From: Clostridia bacterium
GTDB taxonomy: Bacteria > Bacillota > Clostridia > Oscillospirales > Acutalibacteraceae
Length of the DNA stretch: 44,042 nt
Reading direction: 5' to 3'
Assembly: GCA_017428085.1 (NCBI GenBank)
Contig: JAFRRP010000053.1
Coordinates: 1-44,042 of the forward strand
The position numbers were made by a program, and so were the translations under genes. The notes beneath the pieces are model-generated. The model was not told the DNA's origin. It did no database searches and saw nothing but the letters and a program-made list of their open reading frames with translations. This document shows, one piece after another, positions 39,607 to 44,042 of the stretch (positions are counted from its first letter, which is position 1; each line of letters starts with the position of its first letter).

Positions 39607-40536
39607 GCCGCGCTTTTCGCGGCTGCCGCGGTTCAGCTTTTCGGAAAACTGCGACGCCACGACAGCGGCGAACAGGATCACGCAGCCGGCCGTTTCGTTG
39701 GCGGTCATGGTCTCGTGCAGAAAGATCGCGCTGCAGATCACGCCGAACACCGCTTCCGCGCACAAAATGATAGAGGCCACGGTGGATTCCGTGTATTTCT
39801 GCCCCACCACCTGCAGGGTATACGCCACCCCGCAGCTCATCACGCCGGTGTACAGCAGGGGAAACAGGCATTCCCGCATCGCCGGCAGGGAGGGCGTTTC
39901 AAATACGAGCATCAGCCCGCAGGAAACCGCGCCGCACACGGCGAACTGCACGCAGGAAAGCTTTACCGTATCGGAATCCGCCGCCACGCGCTCGGTGAAC
40001 AGAATGTGTACCGCGAACAGCGCGGCGCAGAGCAGCGTCAGCACGTCGCCCCGGTTGACGCCGGAAAAGCCCGCGTCCGCCACACACAGGAAGTACAGTC
40101 CCGCGCAGCCCGCCGCCACGCACAGCCACGTCAGCCACGGCACGCGCTTGCGGATAAACAGCCCGAAAAACGGTACGAAGAACATATAAAACGCCGTAAT
40201 AAAGGCGATCTTGCCGGGTTGGGAATATAAAAACGCGAACTGCTGGCAGTTGCTGGCGGCGCACAGGGCCAGCCCCATCACCGTGCCGCGCTTCAGCGCT
40301 TTTCTGTTGGTTTCCTGCTTCTGCTCCTTCATCGGCGCGCCGTTCCGCTGCGCGAAGGCGGCGTCCCGGATCAGGATCACGGGCAGCAGCACCGCCGCGC
40401 CGATCAGCATCCGTACGCCGTTAAAGGTAAAGGGCTGCAGGCTTTCCATCCCCACGCTCTGCGTCACAAAGGCGGAGCCCCAGATCATCGCGGTCAGCAG
40501 CAGGATCAGCACGCCCTTCAGCTGTGTCTTTTTCAT
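39598..40536 (-). CDS. EamA/DMT-family transporter
   Basis: 312 residues, about ten membrane helices in two EamA halves. First half: LLTAMIWGSAFVTQSVGMES and FNGVRMLIGAAVLLPVILI; second half: LLYTGVMSCGVAYTLQVVGQ and ASIILCAEAVFGVICSAIFL, then LHETMTANETAGCVILF. A charged loop (about 60-85) lies inside the first half. Members export metabolites or amino acids; the substrate cannot be read from sequence. The last codons and stop lie in a heptamer array. A promoter with a perfect palindrome in its spacer suggests regulation by a dimeric repressor. It is divergent from the deacetylase gene. Confidence 0.92.
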   Translation of the reverse strand: MKKTQLKGVLILLLTAMIWGSAFVTQSVGMESLQPFTFNGVRMLIGAAVLLPVILIRDAAFAQRNGAPMKEQKQETNRKALKRGTVMGLALCAASNCQQFAFLYSQPGKIAFITAFYMFFVPFFGLFIRKRVPWLTWLCVAAGCAGLYFLCVADAGFSGVNRGDVLTLLCAALFAVHILFTERVAADSDTVKLSCVQFAVCGAVSCGLMLVFETPSLPAMRECLFPLLYTGVMSCGVAYTLQVVGQKYTESTVASIILCAEAVFGVICSAIFLHETMTANETAGCVILFAAVVASQFSEKLNRGSREKRGER

Positions 40537-40583
40537 TATAATAATATCCTTTGGTTTGTCGGTATCCGTTTTTACAGATCTCC

Positions 40584-40612
40584 ATTATAGCGCTCTTCCC
40601 GCGGGAAAACAA
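40584..40612 (-). promoter_or_regulatory. EamA promoter with 12-bp palindromic operator
   Basis: Minus-strand TTGTTT (40607-40612), 17-bp spacer, perfect TATAAT (40584-40589). The spacer contains the perfect palindrome TTCCCGCGGGAA (40596-40607), a good candidate repressor site. Confidence 0.65.
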
Positions 40613-40633
40613 TAGCAGAAATGTAAATTGTGA

Positions 40634-40662
40634 TTGAAAAACCGCGCGGAAAGAGATATAAT
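40634..40662 (+). promoter_or_regulatory. Sigma-A promoter of the deacetylase gene
   Basis: TTGAAA (40634-40639), 17-bp spacer, perfect TATAAT (40657-40662). Confidence 0.7.
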
Positions 40663-40693
40663 CAAAAAAGAATCATTTCGGAGCCCTTTCATC

Positions 40694-42181
40694 ATGGAAA
40701 AAAAAGCAAGCGGATCAAAAAAACATATCGTTGAAATCGTCGTGCTGGCGCTGGCCGTGCTGCTGGCGGCAGTCGCCCTGCTGCTGGCGGTCCCGGACCC
40801 GGCGATCGTCGTAAACGGGCAGGACGACGTGGAGGTGGACGTCTTTGCCACCTACACGGACGCCGGCGCGCGAGCCCGGTTCCTGCTGTTCGATATCTCG
40901 GACCGGATGGAGACCGAGAACCCCGTCAATACGGCCAGAACCGGCCGGTATACCGTCCGGTATTTCGTCAAGTTCCTGTTCAGCTCCGCGGAGGCCTTCC
41001 GTTCCGTCACGGTGGCGGACCGGGTGAACCCCGTGGTGACGCTGCAGGGGGACGAGGAAGTCCGGGTGGAGGATCTTTCCTTCTTCAATGACCCCGGCGT
41101 TATCGCGGTGGACAATTACGACGGCGACCTGACGGGGCGCGTCATCACCTCTCATACGGAGACCGCCTTTACCGAGGGGGAGCGCAAGGGGGAAACGGAG
41201 TATATCTTTACCTATTCGGTGCTGGACGCCGCCGGGAACGGGGGATTTGCCATCCGCAAAGTCATCGCGAAAGACGTGACGCCGCCCGTCATCACGCTGG
41301 TGGGGGAGCAAAACGTCACCGTCATCCGGGGCCAGCCCTATACGGAGCAGGGCGCCACCGCCAAGGATAACGTCTCCGGCGCGGTGGCGGTGGCGATCGC
41401 CGGCGGGGTGGATACCGCCGCGGAGGGCGTTTACGTCGTCAGGTACATGGCGGAGGACGCGGCCGGCAACCGGTCGGAGATCACGCGCAACGTCACGGTG
41501 CGGGCCCCCATGCCCGCGCAAAGCGGCGGCGTCACGATCGTTCCGGGCGGCTCCTACGTGGCGCTGACCTTTGACGACGGCCCTTCCTCCAATACCACCG
41601 CCGTGCTGGACGTGCTGGCGCAGTACAACGTGAAGGCCACGTTCTTTATCCTCAACTATTCGGAAAGCCATATCCCCGTGCTCCGGCGCATGCTCAACGA
41701 GGGCCATACGCTGGCCATCCATTCTTATTCCCACGACTATTCCGCCATCTATACCTCCGCGGAGGCGTATATGCAGGGCGTATATAAAATGCAGGAAAAG
41801 ATCCGCAACGATACCGGTTTCACCCCCACCATTCTCCGGTTCCCGGGCGGCAGCTCCAACACCGTCAGCAAAAACTACTGTCCGGGCGTGATGACGCAGC
41901 TGGCAAGACGCGTGGAAGCGGAGGGCTTTACCTATTTCGACTGGAACGTGGACAGCGGCGACGCGGACGGCAACTGCATGGGGAAGGATTATATCGTTTC
42001 CAACGTCAAAAAAGGACTGCGCAGCGGCCGCGTGAACGTGGTGCTGATGCACGATTCCGGTCCCAAGACCACTACGCCCCAGGCGCTGCCGGAGATCATC
42101 ACCGACGCGCAGGCGAGGGGATTTACCTTCGTCCCGCTGTCGTCCTCCGTACCGGCGGTCCATCACGGGATCAACAACTGA
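40694..42181 (+). CDS. Polysaccharide deacetylase with Ig-like DUF5011 domains
   Basis: 495 residues. A single membrane helix (about 12-32) anchors the protein outside. Two Ig-like modules of the DUF5011 type precede the enzyme: NPVVTLQGDEEVRVEDLSFF and PPVITLVGEQNVTVIRGQPY, each ending in a DAAGN turn. The NodB domain (about 285-490) has TFDDGP (292-297), the zinc motif HSYSH (His343, His347), LRFPGGSSN, the WNVDSGD acid motif and VLMHDSG. It most likely removes acetyl groups from peptidoglycan or a wall polymer. The ATG at 40694 is chosen because the longer frame starts inside the promoter. GGAG lies upstream at a long spacing. Confidence 0.94.
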   Translation: MEKKASGSKKHIVEIVVLALAVLLAAVALLLAVPDPAIVVNGQDDVEVDVFATYTDAGARARFLLFDISDRMETENPVNTARTGRYTVRYFVKFLFSSAEAFRSVTVADRVNPVVTLQGDEEVRVEDLSFFNDPGVIAVDNYDGDLTGRVITSHTETAFTEGERKGETEYIFTYSVLDAAGNGGFAIRKVIAKDVTPPVITLVGEQNVTVIRGQPYTEQGATAKDNVSGAVAVAIAGGVDTAAEGVYVVRYMAEDAAGNRSEITRNVTVRAPMPAQSGGVTIVPGGSYVALTFDDGPSSNTTAVLDVLAQYNVKATFFILNYSESHIPVLRRMLNEGHTLAIHSYSHDYSAIYTSAEAYMQGVYKMQEKIRNDTGFTPTILRFPGGSSNTVSKNYCPGVMTQLARRVEAEGFTYFDWNVDSGDADGNCMGKDYIVSNVKKGLRSGRVNVVLMHDSGPKTTTPQALPEIITDAQARGFTFVPLSSSVPAVHHGINN

Positions 42182-42206
42182 CACGCAGAAAAACATGGAT
42201 CGGGAA

Positions 42207-42244
42207 CGTCCGCCCGCGGTTGTAAAGAACGCCGCGGGCGGACG
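42207..42244. other. 13-bp perfect inverted repeat without U-tract
   Basis: CGTCCGCCCGCGG (42207-42219) pairs with CCGCGGGCGGACG (42232-42244) around a 12-nt loop, 25 nt after the deacetylase stop. No T-run follows on either strand, so it may protect or process the mRNA end rather than terminate. Confidence 0.6.
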
Positions 42245-42349
42245 CCATATGATGATCGGTATTTGCTTGTTTTATTTCATTGACAGAATCATAATCGGAT
42301 AAAAAAGCGGTTTTCCTCATTTTTATACAGTAAATCGCAAAAAAAAGGC

Positions 42350-42378
42350 TTGCATCGGCGGTAAAAATGATATATAAT
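42350..42378 (+). promoter_or_regulatory. Sigma-A promoter of the PHP gene
   Basis: TTGCAT (42350-42355), 17-bp spacer, perfect TATAAT (42373-42378), about 90 bp upstream of the gene. Confidence 0.65.
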
Positions 42379-42466
42379 ACCATTGTATACTGCGGTGATT
42401 GTTTGCCTGAAATGCGAAAAAAACGTATTTCCGGCCACCGGCAGCACTTTTTGAAAATGGGGGATA

Positions 42467-43372
42467 TTGTTCTTGGGAGGCGATTTACACTGCCACACCC
42501 GGCTTTCCAACGGGTCTATGGGCATAGAGGAGATTATATCTCTGGCCAAGTGCCGGGGTGTGGATACCATTGCGATCACCGATCACGATTGCCTCGCGGG
42601 GACCGTCAGGGCGAAGATCATCGGTGACAGAAACGGCGTTACCGTAGTGCCCGGCGTGGAGCTGTCCGCGGTGGACGGCGAAACGGGCGAGCTGCTGTCC
42701 ATTCTCTGCTATCTGCCGGATTTTCCGGACAGGCTGGAGGGGCTGTGCCATAAGAACAGCGCAGCCCGCAAGCGCGCGGCCCAGTATATGATGATCAAGG
42801 CCGCCCAGCGCTATCCGGTGACGGGCGAGATCATCAAACGGTGCGCCGCCGGTTCCACCAACCTGTACGAGCAGCATATCATGCACGCGCTGATCGAGTG
42901 CGGCGTGGCGGACTCCTTCTACGGCGACGTTTACGTGGAGCTGTTTTCCCCCGACAGCGAAAACAATATCCTGGTCAAACCCGCGTTCGCCGATGTAAAG
43001 GAAGTCATCGACTCCGTCCACGCGGCGGGCGGCATCGCCATCCTGGCGCATCCGGCCAGATCCGGCGATCCGGAAGCGCTGCTGGAGCGCATGGCGGCTT
43101 TGGGCGTCAACGGCGCGGAGGTGTGGTGCCCCACGGCGGACGACAAGACCGTCGCCTCGCTGACGGCCTATTGCAAAAAACACAAGCTGCTGATGACCGG
43201 CGGAAGCGATTTCCGGGGGCTATATAATAAGGAAGCGATCTCGATCGGTTCCTACGTCACCCCCAAAACGCAGCTCAATGAGCTGTTGGGTTACAAGGCA
43301 AAGCAGCGCCGGCTGATGAAAAAGAGCGCCGCGCTGGAAGTGGCTGCCAAAGAGCAGCAGGCGGCGGAATAA
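42467..43372 (+). CDS. PHP-domain metal-dependent phosphoesterase
   Basis: 301 residues. The PHP metal-site motifs appear in order: DLHCHTRLSNG (start), ITDHDCLAG, PGVELSA, ILAHPARSG (about 192-200) and GGSDFRG (about 245). This arrangement matches the YciV/RNase AM-type branch, which includes 3',5'-nucleotide bisphosphate phosphatases and 5'-3' exonucleases; the exact substrate is not evident. The frame has no ATG or GTG before DLHCH. TTG at 42467 is taken, and TTG at 42473 is better spaced from GGGGG (42459-42463). An upstream stop at 42452 limits the choice. A 192-residue unknown protein follows after 19 nt. Confidence 0.9.
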   Translation: MFLGGDLHCHTRLSNGSMGIEEIISLAKCRGVDTIAITDHDCLAGTVRAKIIGDRNGVTVVPGVELSAVDGETGELLSILCYLPDFPDRLEGLCHKNSAARKRAAQYMMIKAAQRYPVTGEIIKRCAAGSTNLYEQHIMHALIECGVADSFYGDVYVELFSPDSENNILVKPAFADVKEVIDSVHAAGGIAILAHPARSGDPEALLERMAALGVNGAEVWCPTADDKTVASLTAYCKKHKLLMTGGSDFRGLYNKEAISIGSYVTPKTQLNELLGYKAKQRRLMKKSAALEVAAKEQQAAE

Positions 43373-43391
43373 CGCAGGGAGAAGAGAACAT

Positions 43392-43970
43392 ATGTCGGTA
43401 AACAAAGAAGACAGCGATATCAAGATCGTTGACGGGCAGTTCGGGAAATCGGACGATTTCTTCGACGCGCTGGAGTTTATTGAGGAAACGAAGAAGCAGC
43501 GCTTCAACGGCAACGACGCCCGTGCGAAAATGCTGGGGGCGAATATCGTTTCGTCCTTTTCCTACAACGCCGCGCCGGACGATCTGCTGGCGCTGGCGGC
43601 GGAATACGACGTAGAGGTCACGCCGGAGGTGCTGTGCCAGATCAAGATCCTGTCCGTGTTTTCGGCGGAGGTGTGCCTGAACAGCCTGCTGCCCTCGGCC
43701 ATGCTGTCCGGCGTGGCGGTGAACGCGCTGTACGACGTGCTGGACCGGGTGTCGCCGGAGTTTTATTCCGAGCTTTACAACTCCACCGCCTTTTCCTTTT
43801 ATTATATGTGCTTAAAGGCCGGCGTGGACGTGGCGGGCAGCATCGGCAGGCGGTTTGCCATGCTGTGCGGCGACCGCGACAGCCGTAAGCTGGCGTTCTT
43901 CGGCAAAAAGCTGTACGAGCTGAACACGCAGGTGTACACCAAGGCCATCACCGGCGTACCGTTCGTGTAA
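43392..43970 (+). CDS. Conserved-looking protein of unknown function
   Basis: 192 residues, soluble, largely helical, without signal or membrane segment. A polar start (MSVNKEDSDIKIVDGQFGKS) precedes a helical body with ALEFIEETKKQRFNGNDARA, DDLLALAAEYDVEVTPEVLC and RDSRKLAFFGKKLYELNTQV. GGGAGAAGAG lies upstream of the ATG. It probably shares a transcript with the PHP gene. I do not recognise it, and no catalytic motif is visible. A heptamer array starts 15 nt after its stop. Confidence 0.85.
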   Translation: MSVNKEDSDIKIVDGQFGKSDDFFDALEFIEETKKQRFNGNDARAKMLGANIVSSFSYNAAPDDLLALAAEYDVEVTPEVLCQIKILSVFSAEVCLNSLLPSAMLSGVAVNALYDVLDRVSPEFYSELYNSTAFSFYYMCLKAGVDVAGSIGRRFAMLCGDRDSRKLAFFGKKLYELNTQVYTKAITGVPFV

Positions 43971-43985
43971 GCGACACCGGCACCG

Positions 43986-44042
43986 CAGTTGTAAGTTGTA
44001 AGTATTACGCGTACACTAACAACTAGCAACTAGCAACTAACA
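43986..44042. repeat. Facing heptamer arrays at the window end
   Basis: Left: CAGTTGT, AAGTTGT, AAGTATT (43986-44006). Right, in opposite orientation: CTAACAA, CTAGCAA, CTAGCAA, CTAACA (44016-44042, cut by the window edge). This repeats the convergent-gene layout seen at 9770-9890 and predicts a minus-strand gene ending just beyond the window. Confidence 0.85.

Noticed and set aside
42367..42627. 86-codon frame before the PHP gene
   Set aside because: It is a shifted frame over the PHP gene that garbles the metal-site motifs. Its ATG lies inside the -10 region.

Overview
The window looks like chromosome from an endospore-forming, GC-rich member of the Clostridia, most likely Oscillospirales (Ruminococcaceae-like). 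The evidence is spoIIQ, spoIIP and gpr with candidate sporulation-sigma promoters, a class I lysyl-tRNA synthetase, several secreted proteins with dockerin-like repeats, many Thr/Ala-rich lipoproteins, and sigma-A promoters with 17-bp spacers. There are no rRNA or tRNA genes, CRISPR arrays, phage genes or transposase genes that I can see.

Layout. 1-3.7 kb: a lipoprotein, a LysR regulator and a membrane protein with an RCC1-like sensor domain. 3.8-8.4 kb: GtrA-like protein, LytTR response regulator, AgrC-type histidine kinase, a membrane-anchored protein and an M42 aminopeptidase. 8.6-11.5 kb: THUMP RNA methyltransferase, lexA and spoIIQ. 11.9-15.5 kb (minus strand): a sirtuin overlapping a VanY-like protein that has lost its zinc ligands, then two lipoproteins. 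15.7-20.5 kb (plus strand): dockerin/InlB-repeat protein, SIS protein, SH3-Big3-dockerin protein, DUF1292 protein and a radical SAM protein. 20.5-23.2 kb: the sporulation block gpr-spoIIP-small membrane protein, divergent from rpsT. 23.3-30.7 kb: a small membrane protein, a secreted papain-like protease, tcdA, a DUF4091 protein and two tandem secreted paralogues. 31-34.4 kb: lipoprotein, YmfI-like reductase and a two-gene membrane protein pair (DUF5058 plus partner). 34.5-39.1 kb: a secreted dockerin protein, greA, lysS with a fused tRNA-binding domain, and a chagasin-like protease inhibitor. 39.6-44 kb: EamA transporter, polysaccharide deacetylase with Ig-like domains, PHP phosphoesterase and an unknown protein.

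The most unusual content is not protein coding. (1) At least a dozen arrays of imperfect 7-bp tandem repeats, mostly carrying AGT or GAG on the coding strand, sit within about 0-15 nt of stop codons, and some overlap the stop or the next start. (2) Two chains of short hairpins joined by TGAAATC or TGATAT spacers begin exactly at the stop codons of the M42 peptidase and lysS. (3) Two 159-bp MITE-like elements and one solo end share a nested-palindrome terminal repeat, and a second small REP family is also present. (4) A small ORF next to spoIIP carries its rho-independent terminator inside the reading frame, so its normal transcript should be non-stop. All positions and counts were read by eye.
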